Below are positions 1 through 8,474 of a stretch of DNA of 51,610 nt, piece after piece. The stretch lies in contig URNF01000001.1 in assembly GCA_900549155.1 (NCBI GenBank), positions 1 to 51,610 on the forward strand, in the 5' to 3' direction. The translations under genes and the position numbers were made by a program. Position 1 is the stretch's first letter; each line of letters opens with the position of its first letter. This DNA comes from an uncultured Oscillospiraceae bacterium. Its GTDB lineage: Bacteria > Bacillota > Clostridia > Oscillospirales > Acutalibacteraceae. The notes beneath the pieces are model-generated. The model was not told where the DNA came from, ran no database searches, and worked only from the letters and a program-made list of their open reading frames with translations.

Positions 1-733
1 GTGTTCCCGCCTCTTCGATGACGCCGTCCGCCATGAACAGCACCTTGTCCGACACATTTTCCGCAAACTCCATTTCGTGCGTCACCACGATCATGGTGCT
101 GTCCTTGCTTTTCAGTCCCCTGATGACCTTGAGCACCTCACCTGTCAGCTCGGGATCGAGCGCCGAGGTCGGCTCGTCAAAGCAAAGGATGTCGGGGCTG
201 AGCGCCAGCGCCCGCGCGATCGCGACGCGCTGCTGCTGTCCGCCGGACAGCTCGCAGGGATAGCTTTCGCTTTTCCCCGCCATGCCGACCTTTTCGAGTA
301 GTCTGTCCGCCTGTGCGTCGATGGCGGCAGCCGCCTCGCGCACGGTGGTCGCGCCCTCAAAGCTGCCGTCTTTCTTGAGCATTTCCCGCGCCAGCAGCAT
401 TTTTGCCAGCGTGACATTCTTCTTCACCGTATATTGCGGGAAAAGGTTGAACTGCTGGAACACCAGCCCGAAATGCAGCCGCCGCGCTCTGATCGCCGCC
501 TCGCTTTGTGTCGTGCGGTCTGCGGCGTCAAACAGCGTCTCGCCGTTCACGCGAATGACACCCTTTTCCGGCGTCTCCAGGAAGTTAAGGCACCGCAGCA
601 GCGTCGTCTTGCCGCTGCCGGAGGAGCCGATCACCGACAGCACCTCGCCCTTTTCAAGCGAAAAGCCGATGCCGCGCAGCACCGCCGTTTTGCCGTAGTG
701 CTTGTGGATGTTTTCTACCTCTAAAACCGGCAT
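1..733 (-). CDS. Amino-acid ABC transporter ATP-binding protein (GlnQ type), 3' end cut by window edge
   Basis: Cytoplasmic ATPase that powers a polar-amino-acid importer. The 244 visible residues start at ATG 733, behind a G-rich ribosome binding site (AGGGGGGAGC), and begin MPVLEVENIHKHYGK. Walker A GSSGSGKT lies at residues 36-43, signature LSGGQ at 162-166, Walker B with catalytic Glu (CFDEPTSALD) near 184-193 and the switch His in VTHE at 219. The stop lies beyond base 1; GlnQ proteins are about 245-255 residues, so little is missing. The segment between the Q-loop and the signature (about residues 110-150) is longer than usual for GlnQ. The gene follows the permease by 12 bases and is the last gene of a binding protein-permease-ATPase operon. 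Substrate specificity cannot be read from sequence. Confidence 0.93.
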   Translation of the reverse strand, partial: MPVLEVENIHKHYGKTAVLRGIGFSLEKGEVLSVIGSSGSGKTTLLRCLNFLETPEKGVIRVNGETLFDAADRTTQSEAAIRARRLHFGLVFQQFNLFPQYTVKKNVTLAKMLLAREMLKKDGSFEGATTVREAAAAIDAQADRLLEKVGMAGKSESYPCELSGGQQQRVAIARALALSPDILCFDEPTSALDPELTGEVLKVIRGLKSKDSTMIVVTHEMEFAENVSDKVLFMADGVIEEAGT

Positions 734-745
734 GATGCTCCCCCC

Positions 746-1405
746 TTAGCTCCGAAAATAGCTCAGCCGTTTCTCCAAATAGCCGAAAAGCAGCGTTAGA
801 ACGCCGGAGAACAGCAGATAATACAGTCCCGTGAAAAACAGCGGCCAAATGAGACCGGCGGATTTGATGAACGCCTCACCCGCCCAAATGATCTCATACA
901 CGGCGATGACGCGCGCAAGTGACGTGTCCTTCACAAGCGTGATGATCTCGTTGCTCATGGGCGGCAGGATGCGCTTGATGACCTGCTTTAACACGATGCG
1001 GAAAAAGATCTGCGTGCGCGTCATGCCGAGCACCTGTCCCGCCTCATACTGCCCCTTTGGGATGGACTGGATGCCGCCGCGATAAATTTCGGAAAAATAG
1101 CAGGCATAGTTGAGAATGAACGCCACCAGCACCGCGATAAAGCGGCTGGCGTTGCCCGTGCCCCAAAGATTGTAGTGGAACAAAAGTCCAGGCCCATAGT
1201 AAATGACGATGAGCTGCAGCATCAGCGGCGTGCCGCGCACGACCCACACGATGGCTTTCACCAGCATCCGCAGCGGCGAAAAACGGCTCATCGAGCCGAA
1301 CGCGACAAGAAGCCCCAGCGGCAGCGCGCCGAGCAGCGTGCAGCAAAAAAGCTCCAGCGTTTTCAGAAATCCGTTGTTGAGTGAGCCTATAACCTCAGAA
1401 AACAT
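746..1405 (-). CDS. Amino-acid ABC transporter permease (HisM/GlnP family)
   Basis: A 219-residue integral membrane subunit of the polar-amino-acid importer. It has several hydrophobic segments and the family pattern VVRGTPLMLQL near the N-terminus, followed by the cytoplasmic EAA-type loop around YEAGQVLGMTRTQIFFRIVLKQ, which docks on the ATPase. Length is normal for the family. ATG 1405 has GAGGT upstream. It lies between the binding protein (84-base gap containing a stem-loop) and the ATPase (12-base gap), all on the minus strand, so one importer operon is clear. Glutamine, cystine or histidine are possible cargoes; nothing here decides. Confidence 0.93.
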   Translation of the reverse strand: MFSEVIGSLNNGFLKTLELFCCTLLGALPLGLLVAFGSMSRFSPLRMLVKAIVWVVRGTPLMLQLIVIYYGPGLLFHYNLWGTGNASRFIAVLVAFILNYACYFSEIYRGGIQSIPKGQYEAGQVLGMTRTQIFFRIVLKQVIKRILPPMSNEIITLVKDTSLARVIAVYEIIWAGEAFIKSAGLIWPLFFTGLYYLLFSGVLTLLFGYLEKRLSYFRS

Positions 1406-1449
1406 ATCTATTCTACCTCAAAAATGAAAGGGATTTGACGCGCCGCAAA

Positions 1450-1471
1450 GGCAGAGACTGCCGTCCCTGCC
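1450..1471 (-). other. Intercistronic stem-loop in the amino-acid importer operon
   Basis: A 9-bp stem (1450-1458 with 1463-1471, one G-U pair) with a TGCC loop lies between the binding-protein and permease genes. In the operon direction it is followed by only three T residues, so it should be a leaky terminator or a 3' RNA-stabilising hairpin. This arrangement commonly lets binding protein accumulate above the membrane parts. On the plus strand it is followed by six T, but no plus-strand gene needs it. Confidence 0.6.
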
Positions 1472-1490
1472 TTTTTTATGGCGCTTTGGT

Positions 1491-2288
1491 TTACTGTGCG
1501 ATGATGGACTCCTGCACACCGTATTTCTTGGCGGTCTCCATCATGCTGCCGTCCGCATACGCCTTCTTGAAGAAGTCGTTGAGCTTGCCGACCAGATCGG
1601 AGTCCTTGCGGAAGCCGACGCCGTATTCTTCGCTGTTGAGCGCGACCGTATAGGCAAGATCGGGATAGCTCGTGCCCTCACCGATCATGGCACCCGCCAT
1701 CAGAAGGTCGATGATGCTGGCGTTCGAGGTGCCCGCGGCAACTTCCTTGAGCGCGTCCGCCTGTGTGGTGAGCGCGGTCATGTTCCAGTTGTTTTCCTTT
1801 GCCTGCTTCTCACCGGCAGAGCCGCCCTCAACCGCGAAGTTCAGCGCACAAAGGCTTTCCTTGGTGGCATATTTGTCCTTGTCCGCCTTGTTCACGACCA
1901 CGACCTGTGCGTTCTTGCAATAGGCGTTCGAGGTGCCCATCGCCGCTTTCACACCGTCGTCCAGCGTCATGCCGTTCCAGACAACGTCGATGGTCTTATT
2001 GTTCAGCTCCATCACCTTGTTGTCCCAGTTGATCTCGATGAACTCGACCTCAACGCCCAGCTCCTTGGCAAACGCCGTCGCCATGTCCGCGTCGAAACCG
2101 ATCCACTTGCCGCTGCCCTTCGTCTCCTCATAGTCCATCGGCGCAAAGTCCGTGATGCCGACGATGAGCTTGCCCTTTTCCTTGACATACTCCGCGTCCG
2201 TCTTTTCGGTGTCCTTGCTGCCGCAGCCGGTGAGTCCCAGCGTCAGCACCATCAGCAGTGCCAAAACCAATGCAAATCCTTTTTTCAT
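1491..2288 (-). CDS. Amino-acid ABC transporter substrate-binding lipoprotein
   Basis: A 265-residue extracellular solute-binding protein, family 3 (SBP_bac_3). It opens with a lipoprotein signal (MKKGFALVLALLMVLTLG, then LTGC lipobox, Cys near residue 22) and so is anchored to the outer face of the membrane. The mature part begins with the typical GKLIVGITDFAPMDY strand and contains the ligand-loop pattern FDADMATAFAKELG. ATG 2288 is chosen because GGGAG sits 8 bases upstream; the frame opens slightly earlier at a TTG without spacing. It is first gene of the importer operon, under the TTTACA/TATAAT promoter at 2338-2366, and probably the most highly expressed member. Confidence 0.94.
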   Translation of the reverse strand: MKKGFALVLALLMVLTLGLTGCGSKDTEKTDAEYVKEKGKLIVGITDFAPMDYEETKGSGKWIGFDADMATAFAKELGVEVEFIEINWDNKVMELNNKTIDVVWNGMTLDDGVKAAMGTSNAYCKNAQVVVVNKADKDKYATKESLCALNFAVEGGSAGEKQAKENNWNMTALTTQADALKEVAAGTSNASIIDLLMAGAMIGEGTSYPDLAYTVALNSEEYGVGFRKDSDLVGKLNDFFKKAYADGSMMETAKKYGVQESIIAQ

Positions 2289-2337
2289 TTTCAAAACTCC
2301 CTTTCGTAATTCCCGTTTCGGGTTTGTCGATGGGTGT

Positions 2338-2366
2338 ATTATACTTCACTTCGCTAAAGTTGTAAA
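2338..2366 (-). promoter_or_regulatory. Promoter of the amino-acid importer operon
   Basis: On the minus strand a -35 TTTACA (2361-2366) and a perfect -10 TATAAT (2338-2343) are separated by 17 bases, about 50 bases upstream of the binding-protein start. This matches a housekeeping sigma-A promoter. Confidence 0.8.
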
Positions 2367-2487
2367 GTGTTTTTTGACAAATTTTTGCGATTTGGAGAAT
2401 GTTCCATACAGATGCCGTTTTTCAGAGAAATAACTGTGCAGGTTGTCCATAAAACGCCGACCCCCGCCCCGGTCGACGGTTTTCCCC

Positions 2488-2516
2488 TTGAAAATGCCGT
2501 CGGAGTATGGTATAGT
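2488..2516 (+). promoter_or_regulatory. Promoter of the XRE regulator gene
   Basis: TTGAAA (2488-2493), 17 bases, TATAGT (2511-2516), ending 33 bases before the GTG start at 2550. Strong sigma-A type match. Confidence 0.8.
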
Positions 2517-2549
2517 ATAGATGTATTTTCATCGAAAGGAGCATGCGCC

Positions 2550-3152
2550 GTGGACGACTTAAAACAGATCGTTGCCGCCAACATCACCGACCTGCGCAAG
2601 AAAAACAACATCACCCAAGCCGAGCTGGCGCAGCGCCTGAACTATACCGACAAAGCGGTCTCCAAATGGGAGCGCGGCGAGTCGCTGCCGGATGTGGCGG
2701 TTTTGAAGCAGATCGCCGACATCTTTTCGGTCAAGATCGACTATCTTGTCACCGCCGAGCACCCCGACAAAGCGCCCGAGCCGCCCGCCGTCAACCGACG
2801 CCGCCTGCGCAATCACCGTTTGATCGCGGGCATGTCGATCGTGCTGGTGTGGCTCATCGCGACCTTTGTGTTCGTCAACATCCAGCTTGTGCTGCCGAAC
2901 CTTGTGCACCAGTGGCTGGCGTTCGTGTTTGCCGTGCCGGTGAGCTGCATCGTTTGGCTGGTGTTCAACGCGGTGTGGTTCAACAGAAAGCGCAACTTCT
3001 TCATCATTTCGCTGCTGGTGTGGTCGATTTTGGCGTGTGTCTATCTGTGCCTTCTCTGTTTGGCACGGTATAACGCCTGGCTGCTGTTCGTCATCGGCAT
3101 CCCCGCACAGATCATCATTTTCATGTGGTCGGGCATCCGTCTCAGAAAATAA
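2550..3152 (+). CDS. XRE-family regulator with C-terminal membrane domain
   Basis: A 200-residue protein. Residues 1-65 are a Cro/C1-type helix-turn-helix (NITQAELAQRLNYTDKAVSK, then WERGESLPDVAVLKQIADIF), the common clostridial variant. A short Pro-rich linker leads into about four hydrophobic segments (residues 87-195). Such membrane-tethered XRE proteins are frequent in Firmicutes; ligands are generally unknown. GTG 2550 is chosen: AAAGGAG is 6-9 bases upstream and the promoter at 2488-2516 lies within the longer open frame, so the upstream extension is not real. It diverges from the amino-acid importer operon, so regulation of that operon is possible but unproven. Confidence 0.88.
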   Translation: MDDLKQIVAANITDLRKKNNITQAELAQRLNYTDKAVSKWERGESLPDVAVLKQIADIFSVKIDYLVTAEHPDKAPEPPAVNRRRLRNHRLIAGMSIVLVWLIATFVFVNIQLVLPNLVHQWLAFVFAVPVSCIVWLVFNAVWFNRKRNFFIISLLVWSILACVYLCLLCLARYNAWLLFVIGIPAQIIIFMWSGIRLRK

Positions 3153-3175
3153 CACCCACAAACAACAACGCGCGA

Positions 3176-3289
3176 CACAGAAAACAATATCCACCACAGG
3201 AAACAACGTCCGACACAGGAAATGCCGGCTGAAACAGAAAATGCCATCTGACGCAGAGAACAACATCCGACACGGAAATCATATTACAA
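3176..3289. repeat. Degenerate 19-bp tandem repeat, about six units
   Basis: Units begin at 3176, 3195, 3214, 3233, 3252 and 3271, each 19 bases, with approximate consensus CACAGGAAACAACATCCGA; the last unit is the most diverged. The period is not a multiple of three and no gene crosses it, so it is a noncoding minisatellite-like tract between the XRE gene and its terminator. There are no unique spacers, so it is not CRISPR. Confidence 0.85.
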
Positions 3290-3294
3290 CAAAA

Positions 3295-3326
3295 GGGACA
3301 GACACGACGGTGTCTGTCCCTTTTTT
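3295..3326 (+). terminator. Rho-independent terminator after the XRE gene
   Basis: A perfect 11-bp stem (GGGACAGACAC, 3295-3305, with 3310-3320) and GACG loop, followed by six T (3321-3326). It sits 142 bases after the XRE stop, beyond the tandem repeat. Confidence 0.92.
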
Positions 3327-3394
3327 GCTGCTAATTCGCGCAGCTCCCCTCTTTGGAAATTGAGAAGCCGCCCGCGCGCACCCGTGCGAAAAGA

Positions 3395-3428
3395 AAAATG
3401 CCTCGGCAGAAAACTGCCGAGGCATTTT
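3395..3428 (-). terminator. Rho-independent terminator of the giant secreted protein gene
   Basis: A 15-bp inverted repeat (3395-3409 with 3414-3428) with AAAA loop. Read on the minus strand it ends in TTTTTCTTTT, directly after the stop codon of the minus-strand gene ending at 3439. Confidence 0.9.
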
Positions 3429-3438
3429 GGGGTTTTCC

Positions 3439-6400
3439 TTAGGCTTTCGCCTCGTTATAGGTCATCGAGACCGTGCCGGAATAGATGAACGTGCCGTCTG
3501 CCAGCTGCAGGTATGCACGCGAGCACACCTTGACGTCGGGTGCCTGATCCAAACCGGTGACCTGCACAGCGATGTCGACATAGGCGTCGCTGTAGTCATA
3601 ATACTTGTTCGCCGAAAGGACGCTGCGCTTGACGATATAGCTGCCGGGGGTAGCCAGTTCATTGGTCAGCTCTCTGCCGTTCAGCGTGGTATCCAGCGCA
3701 AGCAGCATGCCGTAGTCCGCGACCTCGGTGGCAACACCGTCAATGTCGGTATAGACCTTGCCGTCCTCGCCGGTGTAGAGGTTGACGCGGTTCACGAAGC
3801 GCAGCGCTTCTTTCTCCGCGTTCACCTGCGTGCCGATGCACGCGATGGAAACCTCATCCTCGGTGTGCGGCGTATAGAACTCAGCCTGGAAATAGGCATC
3901 GCCCTTGGAATAGAACAGGAAGCTGTCCGCGTTGTAGTCATCCGTGCGGAAGCCGACGCGCGTCGGATACAGCGTGCTGCCGTCGGCATCGGTGCCGCGC
4001 AGCGTGTCGGGCTTCAGCTGTTCGTCCGCATCCGGACGGACCGTGACCTTCCATGCGAGATAGCCGTCTTTTGTGCTGTCGTTGTTCGCCGCACGCTCAA
4101 CCGTGAGCTTGCCGCCCGCAGACTGCACCGCCTTGCCGGTGCTCAGACCGCCGACCTGAATGCTCATGGGATACAGGTTCGGCGCCTTGCCGGCGAAGCC
4201 CTGTGCGAAATAGCCCGCTTCGTTGTTTTGGAGCGTCGCGCTGAAGTTGTGGTTCGTGCTGTCCTTTGTGACTGTGCCGGTGAGCGAGTCGCCGCGCACT
4301 TCCACGCGCACGACCAGCGTGGGCTTGGCAGACGTATAGTCATAGGTGGCAAGCACCGTCTCCGTGCCGTTGTCATACAGGGTGACGCCGGTGAGCGTGA
4401 TCTTCAGGAAGGACGTGTTGTTCAGCGGCTGCCACAGGTCGTCGGTGAACTTGCCGGGTTCCTTCATGCGGAAGCCGAAGAGTCCCGCCGCATCGCCGGA
4501 ATCGGCAAAGCGGAAGTTCATCGTGGCGACGCAGTCAAGTCCCTTCATCTGCTGTCCCTCAGCCGTCTTCGGCACGAGAGATGCAATGTTGGTGAGAGAA
4601 GTCGCATCGTCACTGAGCGTGACATTGGAGGTCTTGGTGAACTGCGCCCAGCCCCAATACAGAGCGTGGCTGTACCAGCCCTTTTCGCCCGCGTCGTTGC
4701 CGAACACGGAGGAATGCTTGACATACTCCGCTTCATTCTGATAATAGAGATCATAGCGGGAGTTGAGATATGCCTTGATGCTGTCATAGACACCCTTGCT
4801 CTTCGCGGTGGCAACATCGATATACGAATAGTTGCCCGGATACAGGTTCTTCGAGGTATCCCAGCCGCCGGAAGCCTTCAGATCCTCCTCGGTCGTCACA
4901 ACGGAAGCATAGGCTTCTTTTGCGATCTCGTCCGCATCGCGATTGTCGCCGTCGCGGTCGAGCAGGTTCAGACGGATGTCGGCAAGACCGACCTCGGCGC
5001 CGCCGACGCTGTAGTACAGATAGCCGCTGCCGAGACGGTTGATCGTCTTTGTGGTCTCAAACAGCACCGCATCGGTGTGGAAATCCGTGACCTTCACCGT
5101 CAGCTCATTGGCAACCAGCTTTGCATAGACATGCAGGTTCCATGCGTCGTTGCCGCCGTTGTCCCAGGCGGTGAATTCGCTGCAATAGCTGCCGTCAGCC
5201 TGTTTGATACAGGTGGCATTCCGCGACGCAGCCGCATTACGATAGGAATAGTCCACCGCAACGCCGTCATAGATAGCGATGCCTTTCTTGTTAATGAGGA
5301 TGGCATCCTTGTTGTTTTTGGTGCCGTGATATCCCTCTGCCGGTCTGCCCGCTTCATCGGAACGGAACGCGAGCAGCACAGCGATTTCATCGACATTGAT
5401 GGAACCTGTGTTGAGGTTAAAGGTGACATCAAATTCGGTCTCGAAGTTCGCGGTCTTGACCGCCTCGCCGTTCATCTTCGGCACAAGCGACATGGTCTTT
5501 CTAAGCATGGCGTCGTTGCCGTAGCTGCCGCCGGAGAAGGTCGCCGTCAGGAAACGTCCGGCGCGCAGCTTCCACTGTGCGTGATGGGCGCCGTCCGACG
5601 TATACATGCCGGAATCCTTCGTGTTTGTATACGGATTTTCCAGCTGCGTGGAGCTGCCTTCCTTGGTCGCATAGAAATCGAATTTCTCGCGGAGATAGTC
5701 GGCAGTCGCCTTGTCGGTCGCCTGCGTCTCGTCGGAGAAGTCATAGGGATTGCCGGCGCCGGACAGATAGAAGAGGTCGGCGCCGCTGTTGCGATAGTAG
5801 CCGCCGAAGCGATATTCCGCCAGGCTGCCGAAGTTCGCGCCGTAGTCATAGCCGTCGTTCACATCGCTGAAATCGACTGCATTGCCGTCCTTGTCGAGAC
5901 GGGTGACCACGATGTTGCCGAAGCGTGCCGCGTTGTTGCTGCCGCCGAGAGACAGATAGCCGGAGCCGGTATAGTTCGTCTGCTCGGTCGCCGTGAATTC
6001 CACGTTGCCGTCGGCACTGCTGATCGTGATGGTGACGTTTCTGCCGACCACGCGCAGCTTCAGATGATGCTCGTTTGTGCTAAGGTCCACGCCCGTCGTC
6101 TTTGCATAGACAGCGGCACGCGCGTTGGTTGCCGTGTTCTTCGTTGATTGATTCGTGAAAGTGACGATCGACGCATCGTCCGCCGCCGTCCACTCATCAT
6201 AGGTCTTGGTGCTCTTGTTGAAGATATAGCCGGAGGACAGCTTCAGTTCGTTGTCGCCGCCGACAATATAGCCGCCGTAGGGCGAAATGGCAAAGAGTCC
6301 GGTGTCCACATTACCTCTGCCGATCAGCGACGAGGGAGCGCGGAATGCCACCGTGAGGTTGGCATAGTCAAACGCCGCGTCGGGGCGCAGGATAACATCC

Positions 6401-7986
6401 GCCTCCAGCTCAAAGTTTTCGAGCTGCGCCAGCGTGCCGTCCGCATTCTTGACGGTCATGGTGTCGTTGTGACGATACATACCGTCGCCCGCAGCCGTAT
6501 TCGACGTGCCGAGGAATTTGTTGGCGGAAAGCCCCCATAAGTGCGTTCTGCCGCTGGCGGACGCGCCGATATAGTCGATATACTCGGGGTAGTCCTTCAC
6601 TTCTCCGGTGTCCGGCTTATAGATCTTGGTGGCATGCACGACGCTGCCCTTTGTGAACTGGTTGCCGTTGGCGTCCACATACATGCCGTTGACCTTCTGC
6701 CGCCGGAAGAAATGACCCTCCTGCTGATAATAGAACGCAAACTTGCTCTCGAGATAATCGACAAGCGCGTCATCGTTCATGTCGATTTCATAGGTCGTAT
6801 TACCGAGCGTCAACGCTTTTTCGACGTTGGTGTCAAAGCCCTCGGCATCATGATTTGCACTGTAGTAATACTTTTTGCTGCTCTCATCATACTTCACATC
6901 CGGCATGTCGGTGAACGAAGCCGTGAACTTCTCAACGTCGGTGTTCAGCGACGCGGCATAGGTGCCGAAATCGACCAGCGCGCCGTCGTCATCCATCTCG
7001 GCGAGTTCAAAGCTCTTGACCTTGAAAGGTGCATTGAAGAAGCCAAAAGAGACATAGCCCTCGGCGGTCACATAGGTCTTGTCGACCGTGTAGATCACAT
7101 CGCCGGTGGCGGTGTCGGTCACGGTGATCGTCGCGGTGCCGTTCAGGGCTTTGACGGTCAGCGTGTAATCCTTGTTCAGCGTCAGCGCATTTTCAAAGCG
7201 TGCGCCCTTGTCGCCGAGTTTGACTTCGCTGGTGCTGGTCTGCATGTTGCCCTCATCGGCAACGCTGGTGCCGCTGATGACATCGCCCTTCTGATAGAAA
7301 GCAACGCCCTCGTTGCCGGGAGCCTTATAGTTGCCGGCGCCGTTGCCGAACACAACGGTGTTGCCGGTCGAACCGGCTTCATAATCGCCTTTGGTCATAT
7401 TCAGATTGCCGACTTCCGTTTCGTGGAAGTTGATGGCAACCGCATTACCGGCGCTGCCCGTGTGTTTCGTGAACCGGAAGGTGAGGCTCGCCTCAAAGTT
7501 CTTCACCTTGGCGAGCTCGCCGTTATACAGCGGGGAAAGGGCGATGCCCTTTCTCAGCATCTGACCGGAGCTGCGACCCTGGAAAAACTGCAGGTAACCG
7601 TCCTCACCGGCAGCGAGGTATTGATTGCCGCTCCAGGTGTCCTTATAGGTCTGCAGATTGTTGGAGTCCTGCCCGAAGAAAGTGCGTTCGGAATTCACAT
7701 AGGTCTGAAAAGCATAGAACTTCTCATTCGCCCAGGTGTTGAATTTGCCGTCAAGCGACGTGGTATCGCTTTTGGGCGTGTAGGGCGCACGGTACATACC
7801 GTCCGTGAAGGTGCCGCCGTTTTCGTTGACCAGTGCGGTAAGGTCGCTGAAATCGGCTGTGAATTTCATGGCAGATGTGGTTTTTGCCGTCGTGGGCAGC
7901 GCGCCCATGACAGACAGCATACCTGCCAACATGGCAACGGTGAGCAGCAGCGCGCCCACAGACTTCCATGTTTTGCGGTTTGACAT
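3439..7986 (-). CDS. Very large secreted protein with four diverged lectin-like repeats
   Basis: A 1515-residue exported protein. ATG 7986 is chosen because AAGGAG precedes it; the frame extends 16 codons further without a site. Residues 1-35 are a Sec signal peptide (Lys/Arg, then ALLLTVAMLAGMLSVMGAL). The body has four modules of about 275-370 residues, at roughly 40-325, 350-700, 720-1010 and 1025-1285. Each holds a segment like YLESKFAFYYQQEG, a segment like MLRKTMSLVPKMNGE, then beta-rich sequence ending in a GYLSLGG/GYLYYSVGG-type strand followed by F.NI.V, as seen in laminin-G/concanavalin-like folds. The last 220 residues differ and end with an ARAYLQLADGTFIYSG-like motif seen in clostridial surface proteins (here SRAYLQLADGTFIYSG). 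No LPXTG, S-layer or C-terminal membrane anchor is visible, so it is probably released or held non-covalently. No catalytic motif is recognised; glycan binding is a guess from the fold resemblance. Confidence 0.85.
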   Translation of the reverse strand: MSNRKTWKSVGALLLTVAMLAGMLSVMGALPTTAKTTSAMKFTADFSDLTALVNENGGTFTDGMYRAPYTPKSDTTSLDGKFNTWANEKFYAFQTYVNSERTFFGQDSNNLQTYKDTWSGNQYLAAGEDGYLQFFQGRSSGQMLRKGIALSPLYNGELAKVKNFEASLTFRFTKHTGSAGNAVAINFHETEVGNLNMTKGDYEAGSTGNTVVFGNGAGNYKAPGNEGVAFYQKGDVISGTSVADEGNMQTSTSEVKLGDKGARFENALTLNKDYTLTVKALNGTATITVTDTATGDVIYTVDKTYVTAEGYVSFGFFNAPFKVKSFELAEMDDDGALVDFGTYAASLNTDVEKFTASFTDMPDVKYDESSKKYYYSANHDAEGFDTNVEKALTLGNTTYEIDMNDDALVDYLESKFAFYYQQEGHFFRRQKVNGMYVDANGNQFTKGSVVHATKIYKPDTGEVKDYPEYIDYIGASASGRTHLWGLSANKFLGTSNTAAGDGMYRHNDTMTVKNADGTLAQLENFELEADVILRPDAAFDYANLTVAFRAPSSLIGRGNVDTGLFAISPYGGYIVGGDNELKLSSGYIFNKSTKTYDEWTAADDASIVTFTNQSTKNTATNARAAVYAKTTGVDLSTNEHHLKLRVVGRNVTITISSADGNVEFTATEQTNYTGSGYLSLGGSNNAARFGNIVVTRLDKDGNAVDFSDVNDGYDYGANFGSLAEYRFGGYYRNSGADLFYLSGAGNPYDFSDETQATDKATADYLREKFDFYATKEGSSTQLENPYTNTKDSGMYTSDGAHHAQWKLRAGRFLTATFSGGSYGNDAMLRKTMSLVPKMNGEAVKTANFETEFDVTFNLNTGSINVDEIAVLLAFRSDEAGRPAEGYHGTKNNKDAILINKKGIAIYDGVAVDYSYRNAAASRNATCIKQADGSYCSEFTAWDNGGNDAWNLHVYAKLVANELTVKVTDFHTDAVLFETTKTINRLGSGYLYYSVGGAEVGLADIRLNLLDRDGDNRDADEIAKEAYASVVTTEEDLKASGGWDTSKNLYPGNYSYIDVATAKSKGVYDSIKAYLNSRYDLYYQNEAEYVKHSSVFGNDAGEKGWYSHALYWGWAQFTKTSNVTLSDDATSLTNIASLVPKTAEGQQMKGLDCVATMNFRFADSGDAAGLFGFRMKEPGKFTDDLWQPLNNTSFLKITLTGVTLYDNGTETVLATYDYTSAKPTLVVRVEVRGDSLTGTVTKDSTNHNFSATLQNNEAGYFAQGFAGKAPNLYPMSIQVGGLSTGKAVQSAGGKLTVERAANNDSTKDGYLAWKVTVRPDADEQLKPDTLRGTDADGSTLYPTRVGFRTDDYNADSFLFYSKGDAYFQAEFYTPHTEDEVSIACIGTQVNAEKEALRFVNRVNLYTGEDGKVYTDIDGVATEVADYGMLLALDTTLNGRELTNELATPGSYIVKRSVLSANKYYDYSDAYVDIAVQVTGLDQAPDVKVCSRAYLQLADGTFIYSGTVSMTYNEAKA

Positions 7987-8065
7987 AGTCTCTCTCTCCT
8001 TTTTTGAATAGTTTTTTTGCCGACGGAAAGCCATTTTCCGTCAGCTTGTACTATTGCACGGTATA

Positions 8066-8094
8066 ATAGTAGCACGCCGATGTAAAATTTTCAA
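8066..8094 (-). promoter_or_regulatory. Promoter of the giant secreted protein gene
   Basis: On the minus strand TTGAAA (8089-8094), 17 bases, TACTAT (8066-8071). The leader then carries a stem-loop at about 8020-8044 (GACGGAAA paired with TTTCCGTC) before the AAGGAG site and the ATG at 7986. Confidence 0.7.
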
Positions 8095-8225
8095 GGTATT
8101 TTCATGATTTTTTCAAAATTTTTTGTTACTCTTAGCCATTCCCTGTTCATTTCGCGGATGGGTTTTATGAAAATCGCATAAAACGTCATTTTCTGCGCAG
8201 CGAAAACGGCAAAAGCGAAAAACAA

Positions 8226-8256
8226 AAAACGCGCGCTGCAAATGCAACGCGCGTTT
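8226..8256 (-). terminator. Terminator of small-peptide gene 1
   Basis: Inverted repeat around ACGCGCG / CGCGCGT with inner TGCA/TGCA pairing; the minus strand continues into TTTTTTGTTTTT. It follows the 39-residue peptide gene by 30 bases. Confidence 0.85.
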
Positions 8257-8286
8257 TGCGTGTTTCAGTTTCAGATTCGCCTTACC

Positions 8287-8406
8287 TTACGGCTTCAACA
8301 GCGAGGACAGATTCACATCAATGTCGCCGAGATCGGGCGCCGCAATACCCTCTGCAAACACATAGCGCAGGGAATTCACGACCGGCGCTTCATACTGCTT
8401 TTTCAT
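8287..8406 (-). CDS. Small peptide gene 1 (39 residues, MKKQYEAP family)
   Basis: A short coding region with its own promoter (8475-8503), a GGAGAAGGG ribosome binding site before ATG 8406, and its own terminator. The product begins MKKQYEAPVVNSLRYV and ends DLGDIDVNLSSLLKP. It is clearly related to the second small gene at 14487-14603, which begins MKKQYTAPTMQ and ends in DYDDISNWSPLKPVN: both share MKKQY.AP, an I.A.D..DI block and a final S.LKP. There is no signal peptide, membrane segment or cysteine. I recognise the start pattern (M-K-K-x-Y-x-x-P) as one that recurs among short uncharacterised Firmicutes proteins, but I know no function. No modification enzyme or transporter is adjacent, so a RiPP precursor role is not supported locally. 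Two complete transcription units with conserved ends argue strongly that this is a real gene. Confidence 0.8.
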   Translation of the reverse strand: MKKQYEAPVVNSLRYVFAEGIAAPDLGDIDVNLSSLLKP

Positions 8407-8474
8407 GGACAAATCACCCTTCTCCTACTGATTTTCAAATCCGCTTTACACAGATACAACTCTCTACGCTCATG

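Noticed and set aside
3176..3289. Possible CRISPR array
   Set aside because: Units are contiguous and degenerate with no unique spacers, and no cas genes are present.
3427..6147. 906-codon plus-strand open frame opposite the giant secreted protein gene
   Set aside because: It is the antisense shadow of a GC-rich gene with a signal peptide, ribosome site, promoter and terminator; the shadow has no ribosome site and reads as Arg/Ala/His-rich noise.
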